Assembly (NCBI GenBank): GCA_021732405.1
Contig: JAKFVB010000047.1
Span: 1-50,422, forward strand
Direction: 5' to 3'
From: Methylotenera sp.
GTDB taxonomy: Bacteria > Pseudomonadota > Gammaproteobacteria > Burkholderiales > Methylophilaceae
DNA: 50,422 nucleotides
Part shown: positions 1 through 9,294 of the stretch, in pieces
How the letters are laid out: the number at the start of each line of letters is the position of its first letter
Numbering within the stretch: position 1 is the stretch's first letter
Notes under the pieces: generated by a model
Told to the model about the DNA's origin: nothing
Seen by the model: the letters and a program-made list of their open reading frames with translations, nothing else
Database searches by the model: none
Program-made: the position numbers and the translations under genes

Positions 1-110
1 GCTAATGAGAACCCCAAAATAGGGATGAGCAAAAGCACTGCGCCACCGCCACAAATTAAACTAACTGAGAATGCCAGCAACGCGGCAATGAAGATAATGA
101 GGTAATCCAT
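1..110 (-). CDS. TauE/SafE-family membrane permease, N-terminal fragment
   Basis: Partial gene running off the left edge; only the first 36 codons are present, read leftwards from an ATG at 110. The fragment is a single hydrophobic segment with a Gly-Gly-Gly-Ala turn followed by Leu-Leu-Leu-Ile-Pro, the pattern that opens the first repeat of TauE/SafE (former DUF81) exporters of sulfite, sulfonates or other small organic anions in the inner membrane. No substrate can be assigned from this piece. It lies downstream of the small secreted-protein gene on the same strand but is separated from it by a terminator-like hairpin, so it probably has its own promoter in the AT-rich 111-170 stretch. Confidence 0.6.
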   Translation of the reverse strand, partial: MDYLIIFIAALLAFSVSLICGGGAVLLLIPILGFSL

Positions 111-170
111 GTAGAACAATTCTATATATATTTTGTGAATAATTCATAAAATATAACTATTAAAAACAAA

Positions 171-192
171 AAAAGAGGCTTGAGCCTCTTTT
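171..192. terminator. Bidirectional Rho-independent terminator
   Basis: An 8-bp stem (AAGAGGCT at 173-180 with AGCCTCTT at 183-190) is flanked by an A tract on the left and a T tract on the right, so it can end transcription on either strand. It would stop the minus-strand gene at 239-544 before the permease gene at the left edge. Confidence 0.8.
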
Positions 193-238
193 TTTGTTTA
201 CACACTTTTGCGAAACTATAAGCTATAAATAAAATCAG

Positions 239-544
239 TTATTTTTTACCACATTTAGCTGGTTTGGCAGATTCAATTTCTTTCACAATACCTTTGTCAT
301 GCTCAACTTCAACACATGAGCCAACAACTAACGGGCCGTGATCATTGTCGATTTCTGTTTTATCAGTCACTTCAATTTGCTGTCCGCTAACAACCCAAAT
401 GCCTGGGTTTTCACTCGGACGGCTTTCAACCGTGCCATAAAACTCTTCATCTGCAAAAGCTGGGCTGCTCAACGCAAAACAGCTGGCTGCAATTAATAAA
501 CCTGCTTTTAATGAAAAAAGTGGATTGGTTTTTGTGGTATTCAT
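239..544 (-). CDS. Small secreted DUF5666-like protein
   Basis: 101-residue protein. Residues 1-31 form a Sec signal peptide (Lys near the N-terminus, Leu/Ala-rich core, cleavage expected after Ala-Phe-Ala before Asp-Glu-Glu). The mature part (about 70 residues) begins with a Phe-Tyr-Gly-Thr-Val-Glu strand and a Gly-Ile-Trp-Val-Val element and contains one Gly-Ser-Cys-Val-Glu-Val turn, resembling the small OB-like DUF5666 fold. Two Cys residues could form a disulfide. Probably periplasmic; no biochemical role is known to me. An AGGAG-type ribosome binding site precedes the ATG at 544. It is transcribed alone, divergently from ndk, and ends in the hairpin at 171-192. Confidence 0.65.
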   Translation of the reverse strand: MNTTKTNPLFSLKAGLLIAASCFALSSPAFADEEFYGTVESRPSENPGIWVVSGQQIEVTDKTEIDNDHGPLVVGSCVEVEHDKGIVKEIESAKPAKCGKK

Positions 545-856
545 ATCGTTCTCCTAATTTATGCTAGGTAATTCGGGTTTTATACTCAATCTTCATCCTT
601 AAAGGTGAGGCTTGTGGCGAATCATAACCAGCGTTATCGCAGCAACGTATAGGATAAATGCGGATTTTTTTGTAGGAGTTGATGAACTGTTTAAGCGGTT
701 TACAAAATAAACGGATGTTAAATTCCTTTAGTTGAGTTTATTTTGGGATGTAAACAATATTTTTTAGGTTTATCAAACGCATCAAAAATGCTAGAATCTG
801 CACCTTTCTAAGTTGTTATTTTAATTATTTTTCTTTTAAATCTTGTGGAGTTTCAA
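545..856. promoter_or_regulatory. Divergent promoter region between the DUF5666-like gene and ndk
   Basis: No gene is visible in these 312 bases. A possible -10 for ndk is TAGAAT at 792-797, with a weak -35 TTATCA at 770-775 (spacer 16). A perfect 10-bp inverted repeat lies upstream (CAAAATAAAC at 703-712, GTTTATTTTG at 736-745). The pentamer GTTTA and its complement TAAAC occur four times between 698 and 755. This could be an operator or the end of an older transcript; the sequence alone does not decide. Confidence 0.4.
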
Positions 857-1261
857 ATGGCAGTAGAACGCACCCTTAGCATTATCAAACCAGATGCAGT
901 AGCAAAAAACGTGATTGGTCAAATTTACACGCGTTTTGAAAATGCTGGTTTAAAAATCGTTGCGGCAAAAATGACGCATTTAACTAAAGCCGAAGCTGAA
1001 GGCTTTTACGCAGTGCACGCAGCACGTCCATTCTTTAACGATTTAGTTAAATTTATGATTTCTGGTCCAGTGATTATTCAGGCTTTAGAAGGCGAAAATG
1101 CTGTATTGAAACACCGCGACCTAATGGGTGCAACGAATCCTAAAGAGGCGGCTGCTGGTACGATTCGTGCAGATTTTGCTGAAAGTATCGATGCAAATGC
1201 AGTGCATGGTTCTGATTCAGCAGAAAATGCTGCAATCGAAATTAAATACTTCTTCGGCTAA
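857..1261 (+). CDS. ndk: Nucleoside diphosphate kinase
   Basis: Transfers the gamma phosphate of ATP to nucleoside diphosphates through a phospho-histidine, balancing cytosolic NTP and dNTP pools. The 134-residue protein begins Met-Ala-Val-Glu-Arg-Thr and carries the Ile-Ile-Lys-Pro-Asp motif (residues 9-13) and the active-site Asn-Ala-Val-His-Gly-Ser-Asp loop with His117. An in-frame GTG at 845 would add four residues, but GGAG at 847-850 sits six bases before the ATG at 857, so 857 is the start. The C-terminus stops at Tyr-Phe-Phe-Gly, a few residues shorter than the usual ~140. A hairpin element follows, then rlmN on the same strand, the usual gammaproteobacterial/betaproteobacterial order. 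Confidence 0.97.
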   Translation: MAVERTLSIIKPDAVAKNVIGQIYTRFENAGLKIVAAKMTHLTKAEAEGFYAVHAARPFFNDLVKFMISGPVIIQALEGENAVLKHRDLMGATNPKEAAAGTIRADFAESIDANAVHGSDSAENAAIEIKYFFG

Positions 1262-1284
1262 AATTAACGTCGCTATGCAGCGTT

Positions 1285-1351
1285 GCAAGTTAAAAATCTC
1301 TCCTCACATATTTCATATATGCTTCGTCGAAATTTTCAACTTGCGCCTTGC
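1285..1351 (+). repeat. Hairpin element A (matches element B near ffs)
   Basis: Imperfect palindrome in the ndk-rlmN gap. Outer arms are GCAAGTTAAAAAT (1285-1297) and ATTTTCAACTTGC (1332-1344), pairing at 12 of 13 positions. The hexamer TCCTCA (1301-1306) leads into an inner stem CATAT/ATATG (1307-1311, 1317-1321). The closing arm is followed at once by GCCTTGC (1345-1351). The same layout, with different arm sequences, occurs on the minus strand at 46000-46064. It lies in the transcribed direction of both neighbouring genes and has no T tract, so it is not a standard terminator. Confidence 0.55.
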
Positions 1352-1407
1352 CTGGCCTAGCTAATTGAGTATTGATAGAAAATTGAATATTGAAAGAAAA
1401 GTAATCA

Positions 1408-2523
1408 TTGATTAATTTACTAAATTTTAATCAACCACAACTCGCTGATTACTTTGTTAGTATCGGCGAGAAGCCTTTTCGCGCCAAGCAATTGATGCGC
1501 TGGATGCATCATTTTGGTGTGCATGATTTTGCGCAGATGACAGATATTGCCAAAAATTTACGTGAAAAATTAGTGTTAAGTACTGAAATCACGTTGCCGA
1601 ATGTGCAGTTAGAGCAGGTTTCCAATGATGGTACACGCAAATGGTTAATCGGCACGGATGATAAAAATGGTGTGGCTAATAGTATCGAAACCGTGTTTAT
1701 TCCAGAAGATGACAGAGGCACTTTATGTATCTCTAGCCAAGTTGGATGTGCGCTGGCTTGCACGTTTTGCAGCACGGGCGCGCAGGGTTTTAACCGTAAT
1801 TTAAGTGTTTCTGAAATCATCGGTCAACTGGCAATCGCCAACAAATCACTACGCAGTGAGTCGGGTTACGATTTGCTATCTGCGAATGACCGCATTATTT
1901 CAAATGTGGTGATGATGGGCATGGGCGAGCCGCTCACTAATTATGATAACGTGGTCACCGCGATGCAGATTATGCTGGATGATAGTGCTTACGGTTTAAG
2001 TCGTCGCCGCGTGACGCTTTCAACCTCGGGAATCGTACCAGCGATGGATAGGTTAAAAGAAGATTGCCCTGTGGCATTGGCTGTTTCATTGCATGCGCCA
2101 AACGATGCGTTGCGTGACGTGATTGTACCGATTAACAAAAAATATCCGATTAAAGAATTGATGGCGGCATGCAATCGTTATTTAGAGCGCGCCCCGCGTG
2201 ATTTTGTAACGTTTGAATATGTGATGTTGGACGGTGTAAACGATACGGTTGAGCACGCTCATCAATTACTAGATGTGATTAAAAGCGTGCCATGCAAGCT
2301 TAATCTGATTCCATTTAATCCGTTCCCTAATAGTGGTTACGAAACATCCAAACCTAGCCATATTCGTGTGTTCCGTGATATTTTAATGCAAACAGGTTAT
2401 GTGGTGACTGTGCGTAAAACGCGCGGTGATGATATTGATGCGGCTTGTGGTCAATTGGCTGGTAAAGTGTTAGATAAAACCAAACGGACGCTTAAAAGTA
2501 TTCCAATAGAGGCGGTTGCATAA
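1408..2523 (+). CDS. rlmN: Dual-specificity 23S rRNA/tRNA adenine C2-methyltransferase
   Basis: Radical-SAM enzyme that makes m2A2503 in 23S rRNA and m2A37 in some tRNAs. The 371-residue protein has the CxxxCxxC iron-sulfur triad at Cys114, Cys118 and Cys121, the GMGEP SAM-binding motif, and the C-terminal Cys347 in Asp-Ala-Ala-Cys-Gly that serves as the methyl-carrying/resolving cysteine. The start is a TTG at 1408: the following Ile-Asn-Leu-Leu matches the conserved beginning of the family, and no in-frame ATG fits. The stop overlaps the pilF start by one base, so the two are translationally coupled. Confidence 0.96.
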   Translation: MINLLNFNQPQLADYFVSIGEKPFRAKQLMRWMHHFGVHDFAQMTDIAKNLREKLVLSTEITLPNVQLEQVSNDGTRKWLIGTDDKNGVANSIETVFIPEDDRGTLCISSQVGCALACTFCSTGAQGFNRNLSVSEIIGQLAIANKSLRSESGYDLLSANDRIISNVVMMGMGEPLTNYDNVVTAMQIMLDDSAYGLSRRRVTLSTSGIVPAMDRLKEDCPVALAVSLHAPNDALRDVIVPINKKYPIKELMAACNRYLERAPRDFVTFEYVMLDGVNDTVEHAHQLLDVIKSVPCKLNLIPFNPFPNSGYETSKPSHIRVFRDILMQTGYVVTVRKTRGDDIDAACGQLAGKVLDKTKRTLKSIPIEAVA

Positions 2524-3290
2524 TGGTAGGTATGATGAAAATGTTAGTGATTGTATTAGTGGCTTTGCTGCTAGCTGCTTGCGCTTCAAATAGTCAGACT
2601 GGTAACAGCACTAATTACAGTGAAACTGCCTTAACGGAGCGCGCCCGTGCTCATAGCGATTTGGCTGCTGCCTATTTTCAGCAAAACAAATATGAAATTG
2701 CATTAACTGAATTTACAGAAGCCATCAAAATTGACCCCACTTACTCGCCTGCATATAACGGTCTTGGTTTAGTTTATGCGGCTTTGGGTGAAGATGCCAA
2801 AGCAGATGCAAATTTTTTAAAAGCGATTCAGGTTCAACCAAATAGCTCAGAAGCGCACAATAATTATGGTAGCTTTTTATGCGCTAGAAAACGCTACGAT
2901 GAATCCATTCCGCACTTTCTGGCAGCAGTAAAAAACCCGCTTTACGCTACGCCTAATCTCGCATATGCCAATGCAGGCATCTGCTCAGCGCGTAAAAACG
3001 ATATGAAAAGTGCCGAGATTTATTTGACTAAAGCATTGCAAATACAGCCATTAACCTATTCTGCGGCTTATCAATTAGCCGATATTCAATTTAAGCGTAA
3101 TGATATTAATGCAGCAAAAGTCACTTTGCAAAATGTGTTAATCGCCTCGCCAACACCTGAATCATTATGGCTTGCCATCAAAATTGAACGTATATTGGGC
3201 GGGCGAGATAATGAAGCGAGTTATGCGTTACAGTTGCGTCGGCAATTTCCTGGCTCTGCACAAACAAGCTTATTATTAAGTGGTCAATAA
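2523..3290 (+). CDS. pilF: Type IV pilus biogenesis TPR lipoprotein PilF/PilW
   Basis: Outer-membrane pilotin needed to localise and multimerise the PilQ secretin. The 255-residue protein starts with a lipoprotein signal (hydrophobic residues 7-19, lipobox Leu-Ala-Ala-Cys at about residue 20) and continues as consecutive tetratricopeptide repeats from about residue 40 to 240, recognisable by repeated Ala-Tyr-Asn-Gly-Leu-Gly and Asn-Tyr-Gly-Ser-Phe elements. The ATG overlaps the rlmN stop by one base. The rlmN-pilF-rodZ-ispG order is the standard one in proteobacteria and supports the name, although no other pilus gene is in the window. Confidence 0.9.
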   Translation: MVGMMKMLVIVLVALLLAACASNSQTGNSTNYSETALTERARAHSDLAAAYFQQNKYEIALTEFTEAIKIDPTYSPAYNGLGLVYAALGEDAKADANFLKAIQVQPNSSEAHNNYGSFLCARKRYDESIPHFLAAVKNPLYATPNLAYANAGICSARKNDMKSAEIYLTKALQIQPLTYSAAYQLADIQFKRNDINAAKVTLQNVLIASPTPESLWLAIKIERILGGRDNEASYALQLRRQFPGSAQTSLLLSGQ

Positions 3291-3314
3291 TTATTGATAG
3301 TGGTTAAGGATAAT

Positions 3315-4331
3315 ATGGCACGCAAAACGAGTATGAAAGCAGAAGAAAAACCAATCGCACCCACTGAGCAGACTGACAATCATCCTGCTGAAATGCCAAG
3401 CAGTCAGGTGTCACCCGATACTGCCGAATTAAATCATACGACTTATTCGCGCTCTCGTTGTGGGGGTGCTTTAAGAATGGCACGCGAAAAACAGGGCTTG
3501 GCAGTGCACGATGTGGCCAGCAAGTTAAAAATAAGTAGCCGACAAATAGAATCAATTGAAGCGGATCAATTTACAGCCTTACCAGAATCGACCATTGTGA
3601 GAGGGTTTATTCGCAATTACGCCAAATTGCTCAAAATTGAAGCAGAGCCACTATTGGATGCATACAATGTGTTGGTGCCCAGCAAAGAGCCGCTGGCTTT
3701 TACCTTAAAACCAAGCACCAGCATGAAAGTAAACAGCTACAAAAAGCCTAAAACTGGGCGCTATATATGGGCAGGTTTGTTGGTATTGCTGGCATTAGGG
3801 ACATGGCTTTTTTATCAAAGTTATATTGAAAAACCAAGCCCAACAGCACCGATGGTTGAAATGGAATTATTAGAACCTTTGCCAGAACCTGCGCTGCCAG
3901 CTGCGGAACGCACCGAACAAACGGTCGATATTACACTTCCACCTGCAGCAGATGCTGAAACAGCACAATCTGCGGACGCCCCAGCGGTTGTTGTAGAGAG
4001 CGCACAAGCAACGCCAGTGACTGAAACGCCTGCGCTAGCTGAAATTAAACCAGCAGAGCCATTAGAAAGCTTAGCCAAATTAGAATTTAATGCGAGCCAA
4101 GAGACGTGGGTGAGTATTGTTGATGCAAAGGGGAAAGAAATCTATAACAAAACCATTTTTGCAGGCAGCCGTGATAGTTTGAATATTAAGCTACCAATTA
4201 ACGTGGTGGTTGGTAACGCGCGCGGCGCAACTATGATGATGAATAATAAGTTAATCGATTTAGCACCGCATACCCGTAGTAATGTTGCGCGTATTAAAGT
4301 GGATAAGCTGGAGTTGAATCAGTTTGAGTAA
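3315..4331 (+). CDS. rodZ: RodZ-like cytoskeletal helix-turn-helix membrane protein
   Basis: Links the MreB cytoskeleton to the wall-synthesis machinery. In the 338-residue protein an Xre-type helix-turn-helix (residues about 50-115) is followed by a basic stretch, one transmembrane helix (about 150-170), a Pro/Ala/Glu-rich periplasmic linker (about 175-260) and a C-terminal DUF4115 beta domain (about 265-335). The longer frame opens at a TTG (3294), but AAGGA at 3306-3310 positions the ATG at 3315. The 3' end overlaps ispG. RodZ orthologues are regularly found in this position. Confidence 0.9.
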   Translation: MARKTSMKAEEKPIAPTEQTDNHPAEMPSSQVSPDTAELNHTTYSRSRCGGALRMAREKQGLAVHDVASKLKISSRQIESIEADQFTALPESTIVRGFIRNYAKLLKIEAEPLLDAYNVLVPSKEPLAFTLKPSTSMKVNSYKKPKTGRYIWAGLLVLLALGTWLFYQSYIEKPSPTAPMVEMELLEPLPEPALPAAERTEQTVDITLPPAADAETAQSADAPAVVVESAQATPVTETPALAEIKPAEPLESLAKLEFNASQETWVSIVDAKGKEIYNKTIFAGSRDSLNIKLPINVVVGNARGATMMMNNKLIDLAPHTRSNVARIKVDKLELNQFE

Positions 4332-5619
4332 TAAGCACATGCGGCGTCAATGTTTACAGGTCATGATTGGTCACGTGCCTGTTGGCGGCGGTCTGCAAGG
4401 TAGCACATCTGCTTCAGTGGTTGTACAAAGTATGACCAATACTGATACTGCGGATGCGCAGGCTACGATTCAACAGGTGTTTGAATTGTGGCAGGCAGGA
4501 AGTGAAGTAGTGCGTATCACTGTTAATTCACCTGAGGCGGCCGCGCAGGTCGGCAATATCCGTGCGGGTTTAGATGCGCTGGGCTGTAATGTGCCCTTAG
4601 TAGGCGATTTTCATTATAACGGACACAAACTGCTGGCCGCTTATCCTGATTGTGCAAAAGGTTTAGCCAAATACCGCATCAATCCGGGTAATGTTGGCAA
4701 AGGCAGCAAACGTGATGAGCAGTTCGCTGCCATGATTGAAGCGGCTATCCAATACAAAAAATCCGTGCGCATTGGTGTTAACTGGGGCAGTCTCGACCAA
4801 GCCAAAATGGCACAGATGATGGATGATAATGGCAAGTCTGCCAATCCGATGTCGGCTGATGAATTAATGCGTGAGGCCTTGATTCAATCTGCTTTAGAAA
4901 GCGCACAACAAGCGGTTGATATTGGCTTAAGCCCAAATCAAATTATTATTTCTTGCAAAGTTAGCAATGTGCAAGATTTAGTCAAAGTTTATCGTGAATT
5001 AGCCGAGCGCTGCGAGTTCCCACTGCATTTAGGCTTAACCGAAGCTGGCATGGGTTCTAAAGGCATTGTCGCATCAACGGCAGCTTTATCTTTATTATTG
5101 CAAGAGGGTATCGGCGACACCATTCGCGTGTCTTTAACGCCAGAACCTAATGAATCACGCACGAAAGAAGTCGTCGTCGCACAAGAGATTCTGCAGACCA
5201 TGGGTATCCGCTCATTTACGCCCTTAGTCACGGCTTGCCCAGGTTGCGGCCGTACCACCTCTACTTACTTTCAAGAATTGGCTATGCAAATCCAAGGCTA
5301 TTTGCGCACACAAATGCCTGTTTGGCGCAAAGCATATCCTGGTGTTGAGGATATGAGTGTTGCGGTAATGGGCTGCGTGGTAAACGGCCCTGGCGAGTCT
5401 AAATTGGCGAATATCGGTATCAGTTTGCCTGGCACAGGTGAAACGCCAGTCGCGCCCGTATTTGTGGATGGCGAAAAAACCGTGACATTAAAGGGCGACC
5501 ATATTGCTGAAGAGTTTCAAGCGATTGTAGAAGGCTACGTGCAAAAAAATTATGTAGAAGGCGGTAAGTTACGTCTAAAGCTCACAGAAAAAACCATTCC
5601 TATTCAAGCAGTTAATTAA
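4324..5619 (+). CDS. ispG: 4-hydroxy-3-methylbut-2-enyl diphosphate synthase
   Basis: [4Fe-4S] enzyme of the MEP pathway that converts MEcPP to HMBPP for isoprenoids such as ubiquinone and undecaprenyl phosphate. The cluster ligands are visible as Cys305 and Cys308 (Ala-Cys-Pro-Gly-Cys-Gly-Arg) and Cys351 (Gly-Cys-Val-Val-Asn-Gly-Pro-Gly-Glu). The length of 431 residues fits proteobacterial IspG without the plant-type insertion. The start is either TTG at 4324, overlapping rodZ by eight bases, or ATG at 4339; both lie ahead of the conserved [11 protein letters not shown] region. hisS follows after six bases. Confidence 0.96.
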   Translation: MSNKHMRRQCLQVMIGHVPVGGGLQGSTSASVVVQSMTNTDTADAQATIQQVFELWQAGSEVVRITVNSPEAAAQVGNIRAGLDALGCNVPLVGDFHYNGHKLLAAYPDCAKGLAKYRINPGNVGKGSKRDEQFAAMIEAAIQYKKSVRIGVNWGSLDQAKMAQMMDDNGKSANPMSADELMREALIQSALESAQQAVDIGLSPNQIIISCKVSNVQDLVKVYRELAERCEFPLHLGLTEAGMGSKGIVASTAALSLLLQEGIGDTIRVSLTPEPNESRTKEVVVAQEILQTMGIRSFTPLVTACPGCGRTTSTYFQELAMQIQGYLRTQMPVWRKAYPGVEDMSVAVMGCVVNGPGESKLANIGISLPGTGETPVAPVFVDGEKTVTLKGDHIAEEFQAIVEGYVQKNYVEGGKLRLKLTEKTIPIQAVN

Positions 5620-5625
5620 TTTTCA

Positions 5626-6909
5626 ATGGCTAAAAACTCCCCCAACACAAAATTTCAAAGTATTAAAGGTTTCTACGATATTTTGCCAGATGCCACGCCG
5701 CTGTGGTTTAAATTGGAAGATGCCGCACGTAAAATCTTAGCGCAATATGGCTACAACAATATCCGCATGCCAATTGTTGAGCCAACAGAGCTGTTTGTGC
5801 GTAGCGTGGGCGAACATACCGATATCGTCGAAAAAGAAATGTACGCTTGGGAAGATAAACTCAATGGCGACAAACTCACCCTGCGTCCAGAGGGCACTGC
5901 AGGTTGCGTGCGTGCCGTGATTGAAAGCAATCTGACCTACAATGGGCCGCAGCGTTTATGGTATTCAGGCGCTATGTTTAGGCACGAAAACGTGCAAAAA
6001 GGGCGTCAGCGCCAATTCCATCAGATTGGTGTAGAAGCGTTTGGTTTTGACGCGCCAGAAGTAGATGCTGAGCAGATAGTTTTATTAGCCAGGCTGTGGC
6101 GCGAATTAGGTATTGTTGATGTTGAGTTGCAGATTAACAGTATTGGTGATGCGGATGAGCGTTTGGCTTATCGCCAAACCTTAATTGCCTATTTTGAGCA
6201 GCATGCCGATTTACTAGACGAAGACGCCAAACGTCGTTTGCATACCAATCCATTACGCATATTGGATACCAAAAATCCGCGCATGCAAGCCATGTGCGAG
6301 GCTGCTCCAAAATTGATGGATAGCTTGGGTGAGGCCAGTCGAACCCATTTTGAAAAGTTGTGTCAGTTGTTAAGCGATGCAAGAATTAGCTATATTATTA
6401 ACCATCGTTTAGTGCGTGGTTTAGATTACTACAATCGCACGGTATTTGAATGGGTGACAACTAGGCTAGGCGCGCAAGGTACGATTGCAGGTGGTGGACG
6501 TTACGATAATTTGGTTGAGCGTTTAGGCGGCAATGCTACGCCTGCTTGCGGCTTTGGTATTGGTTTAGAGCGCGTTTTTTTATTAATGCAAGAATATGGC
6601 GTGTCAGCCCAAAATATGCCAGATATTTATTTGGTGAACGTGGGCGAACTGGCGGAAAAACAAGCATTTGCTGTATCAGAAACACTAAGAGGTGCTGGCT
6701 TGAGCGTGGTGTTGCATGCAGGTGGTGGCAGCTTTAAATCGCAAATGAAAAAAGCGGACAGAAGCGGTGCGCGATTTGCAGCGATTTTGGGTGATGATGA
6801 AGCGTTAGCTGGCGAAATATCTTTAAAACCTTTATTGCAAGCAGGTGAGCAAAAACGCTGTAAACTAAACGAAGTAGGTAAGATAATTAGTCCATCAAAT
6901 ATTGAGTGA
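5626..6909 (+). CDS. hisS: Histidyl-tRNA synthetase
   Basis: Class II aminoacyl-tRNA synthetase charging tRNA-His. In 427 residues one sees motif 2 (Arg-Pro-Glu-Gly-Thr-Ala-Gly), the histidine-binding [11 protein letters not shown] segment, motif 3 (Gly-Phe-Gly-Ile-Gly-Leu-Glu-Arg) and a C-terminal anticodon-binding domain from about residue 330. It differs from hisZ at 33077, which lacks the anticodon domain. It sits between ispG and, in most relatives, yfgM; here two ABC ATPase genes intervene. Confidence 0.97.
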   Translation: MAKNSPNTKFQSIKGFYDILPDATPLWFKLEDAARKILAQYGYNNIRMPIVEPTELFVRSVGEHTDIVEKEMYAWEDKLNGDKLTLRPEGTAGCVRAVIESNLTYNGPQRLWYSGAMFRHENVQKGRQRQFHQIGVEAFGFDAPEVDAEQIVLLARLWRELGIVDVELQINSIGDADERLAYRQTLIAYFEQHADLLDEDAKRRLHTNPLRILDTKNPRMQAMCEAAPKLMDSLGEASRTHFEKLCQLLSDARISYIINHRLVRGLDYYNRTVFEWVTTRLGAQGTIAGGGRYDNLVERLGGNATPACGFGIGLERVFLLMQEYGVSAQNMPDIYLVNVGELAEKQAFAVSETLRGAGLSVVLHAGGGSFKSQMKKADRSGARFAAILGDDEALAGEISLKPLLQAGEQKRCKLNEVGKIISPSNIE

Positions 6910-6922
6910 TATTAACCAGCAC

Positions 6923-7771
6923 ATGACTGAAATTTTAACCATCAACAATCTAAATGTTACACCAAAAAATGATCCGCATCGTTTTTTGGTTAAAGACGCA
7001 GCTTTTAGTTTGTCGCCTGGAAAAACCACCTGTATCGTTGGCGAATCTGGCAGTGGAAAAAGTCTGACAGCGCTAACGATAATGGGCTTGCTGTCTGCAC
7101 AGCTACAGTCTACAGGTAGCGTTATATTTAAAGGTGAAGACATTACGCTTTTAGATAATAAAGCCCTGCAAAAAATACGTGGCGCAAAAATTGGTATGAT
7201 TTTTCAAGAGCCAATGACTTCACTAAATCCTGTGCTAACAGTCGGTTACCAAATTGGTGAATCGTTAACCGCGCATTTGGGCTTAAAAGGCTCTGGTCTA
7301 AAACTGCGTGTGGAAAGTTTGTTGCAGCAAGTGGGTATCCCAATAGAGCGCGCCAATAGCTATCCTGATGAATTATCTGGCGGCCAGCGTCAGCGCGTGA
7401 TGATTGCCATGAGTATTGCTTGTGAGCCGGCATTATTAATTGCGGATGAGCCTACAACCGCGCTGGATGTGACTGTACAAGCACAAATTCTTCAGTTATT
7501 GGATGAATTAAAAACGCGCATGAACATGGCGATGCTATTTATTACCCACGATTTTGGTGTGGTGGCCGATATTGCCGATGATGTGATTGTAATGTTTAGA
7601 GGCGAAATTGTAGAAACAGGTACTAAAAAGCAAGTGTTAGATAAGCCGCAACACCCATACACCAAAGCGCTTTTGGCCTGTGTGCCCGATGCAGAAGGCA
7701 AAAAACAACTGAAGCCGATTGATTATGCATGGTTGAAAGATGGGCTGAACGATAAAAAGGCCGCCGCATGA
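6923..7771 (+). CDS. Peptide-type ABC transporter ATPase (DppD/OppD-like)
   Basis: Cytoplasmic ATPase subunit of a dipeptide/oligopeptide/nickel-class importer. About 282 residues hold Walker A (Gly-Glu-Ser-Gly-Ser-Gly-Lys-Ser), the Q-loop in Phe-Gln-Glu-Pro, the signature Leu-Ser-Gly-Gly-Gln-Arg-Gln-Arg, Walker B (Leu-Leu-Ile-Ala-Asp-Glu-Pro), the His switch (Ile-Thr-His-Asp) and the C-terminal oligo_HPY tail (His-Pro-Tyr-Thr-Lys-Ala-Leu). A TTG at 6902 would overlap hisS and add seven residues; ATG at 6923 starts right at the ABC fold and neither has a strong ribosome binding site. It overlaps the next gene by four bases. Together the two resemble the halves of YejF. No permease or binding protein is nearby, so the substrate is unknown. 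Confidence 0.88.
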   Translation: MTEILTINNLNVTPKNDPHRFLVKDAAFSLSPGKTTCIVGESGSGKSLTALTIMGLLSAQLQSTGSVIFKGEDITLLDNKALQKIRGAKIGMIFQEPMTSLNPVLTVGYQIGESLTAHLGLKGSGLKLRVESLLQQVGIPIERANSYPDELSGGQRQRVMIAMSIACEPALLIADEPTTALDVTVQAQILQLLDELKTRMNMAMLFITHDFGVVADIADDVIVMFRGEIVETGTKKQVLDKPQHPYTKALLACVPDAEGKKQLKPIDYAWLKDGLNDKKAAA

Positions 7772-8616
7772 GTATCGAAAATCTGCAAAATTTAGAAAAT
7801 GCACCTGTTATTTTGCAAGCTAATCGCTTGGTTAAAACTTACACGCAAAGTAGTGGTCGTTTTGGCTTTGGTAGTGCACAGATTAAGGCCTTAGACGATG
7901 TCAGTCTTTCATTAAAAGCGGGTTCAACGTTGGCTGTGGTAGGTGAATCTGGCTCTGGTAAATCCACCTTGGCGCGTTGTCTGTTACAATTGCATCCTTT
8001 TGATAGCGGCGAAGTGCTATTTGAAGGAAAAGATTTAGCAAAACTAGATGCAAATTCTTTGCGTAGTATGCGCAAAAACCTGCAAATGGTGTTTCAAGAC
8101 CCCTTTGCGTCACTCAATCCGCGCATGCGTGTGGGTGAAATTGTGGGTGAGGGCTTGCTGATTCATGGCTTGGGTAGTGCATCTGAGAAAAAAAATCGCG
8201 CAGCAGAACAAAAAAACAAGGTACAGCAGATGCTAGAGCGAGTTGGCTTAAGTGCTGGTGATGCACTTAAATACCCGCATCAATTTTCGGGTGGTCAACG
8301 GCAACGAATTGGTATTGCGCGTGCTCTGGTGTTGCAACCCAAAGTAGTGGTTTGTGATGAGCCAGTTTCGGCATTAGATGTTTCCGTGCAGGCGCAAATT
8401 CTATTGTTGTTAAAAGAATTACAGCACGAAATGCAGTTAAGTTATATTTTTATTAGTCACGATTTACGCGTTGTGCGCCATATTGCCGATGAAATGGTGG
8501 TGATGCATAAAGGCAAAATAGTGGAGCAGGGCAAAGTGGTGGATATTTATAACGCGCCGCAACAAGCTTATACGCAGCAATTATTAAGTGCAATTCCAGG
8601 GCGAAAAGCAGCTTAG
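7768..8616 (+). CDS. Peptide-type ABC transporter ATPase (DppF/OppF-like)
   Basis: Second ATPase of the pair, 282 residues, starting at an ATG that overlaps the previous stop (ATGA). It has its own Walker A (Gly-Glu-Ser-Gly-Ser-Gly-Lys-Ser), signature (Phe-Ser-Gly-Gly-Gln-Arg-Gln-Arg), Walker B (Val-Val-Cys-Asp-Glu-Pro), His switch (Ile-Ser-His-Asp) and the tail Gln-Ala-Tyr-Thr-Gln-Gln-Leu-Leu, as in DppF/OppF. Both sites look intact, so the two subunits could form the hetero-dimeric motor of one importer whose membrane and binding proteins are encoded elsewhere. The insertion between hisS and yfgM is unusual relative to the enterobacterial order. Confidence 0.88.
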   Translation: MSIENLQNLENAPVILQANRLVKTYTQSSGRFGFGSAQIKALDDVSLSLKAGSTLAVVGESGSGKSTLARCLLQLHPFDSGEVLFEGKDLAKLDANSLRSMRKNLQMVFQDPFASLNPRMRVGEIVGEGLLIHGLGSASEKKNRAAEQKNKVQQMLERVGLSAGDALKYPHQFSGGQRQRIGIARALVLQPKVVVCDEPVSALDVSVQAQILLLLKELQHEMQLSYIFISHDLRVVRHIADEMVVMHKGKIVEQGKVVDIYNAPQQAYTQQLLSAIPGRKAA

Positions 8617-8667
8617 AGATTACGATTTTACAGATACAGATTTAAAGATTATTGAGAGAGAAAAGTA

Positions 8668-9294
8668 ATGGCATACGATTTAGAAGAGCAAGAGCAGTTA
8701 GATGAATTTAAAGCTTGGTGGAAAAAAAATGGAAAATTAGCCACCAATTTAGTGTTAAGTGCTTTAATCGCTTATACCGCATGGCAAGGTTATGGCTATT
8801 ATCAAAATAAAAAATCAATTGAAGCATCTACCTTGTATCAAACTTTGGTGGTCACAGAAGCCAGCAAACTTGCTGAAATCAAAACGCAAGCTGCCAAATT
8901 AACCGCAGATTATGCCAGCACACCTTATGCAGGTCGTGCTGCTATTATTTCAGCAAAAGCCAGTCTTGGCGCTAATGATATTAAAGCCGCTAAAACGCAA
9001 TTAGAATGGGCTGCAAAAAACGCCAAAGAAAGCACGACTAAAGCGATTGCCAGTTTGCAATTAGCAGGTATTTTGTTTGAAGAAAAAAACTATGATACTG
9101 CGTTACAGCTGCTGAAAAATGATGCTGATAAGGGTTTTATGGGATTAAAAGAGGACCTCAAAGGCGATATTTACCTAGCACAAGGCAAAAAAACTGAAGC
9201 AAAAAAAGCCTATGAAGCGGCATTGAACGAACTAGATGCACAAGGCAGAATGCAACAGTACACGCGCCAAAAATTGGAAGCGTTAGGGGCTTAA
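8668..9294 (+). CDS. yfgM: YfgM-type SecYEG-associated TPR protein
   Basis: Inner-membrane protein that associates with the SecYEG translocon and periplasmic chaperones. The 208 residues start with a short acidic cytoplasmic segment (Glu-Glu-Gln-Glu-Gln-Leu-Asp), then one transmembrane helix (about residues 24-43) and a periplasmic TPR-like domain to the end. The ATG follows a GAGAGA purine stretch. Position directly before bamB and der is the classical context and supports the name. The family is also annotated as tetratricopeptide repeat-like (TPR_21) protein. Confidence 0.9.
   Translation: MAYDLEEQEQLDEFKAWWKKNGKLATNLVLSALIAYTAWQGYGYYQNKKSIEASTLYQTLVVTEASKLAEIKTQAAKLTADYASTPYAGRAAIISAKASLGANDIKAAKTQLEWAAKNAKESTTKAIASLQLAGILFEEKNYDTALQLLKNDADKGFMGLKEDLKGDIYLAQGKKTEAKKAYEAALNELDAQGRMQQYTRQKLEALGA

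Noticed and set aside
1128-1364. Open frame of 78 codons overlapping the end of ndk
   Set aside because: Most of it lies inside ndk in another frame and the rest crosses hairpin element A; the composition is not protein-like.
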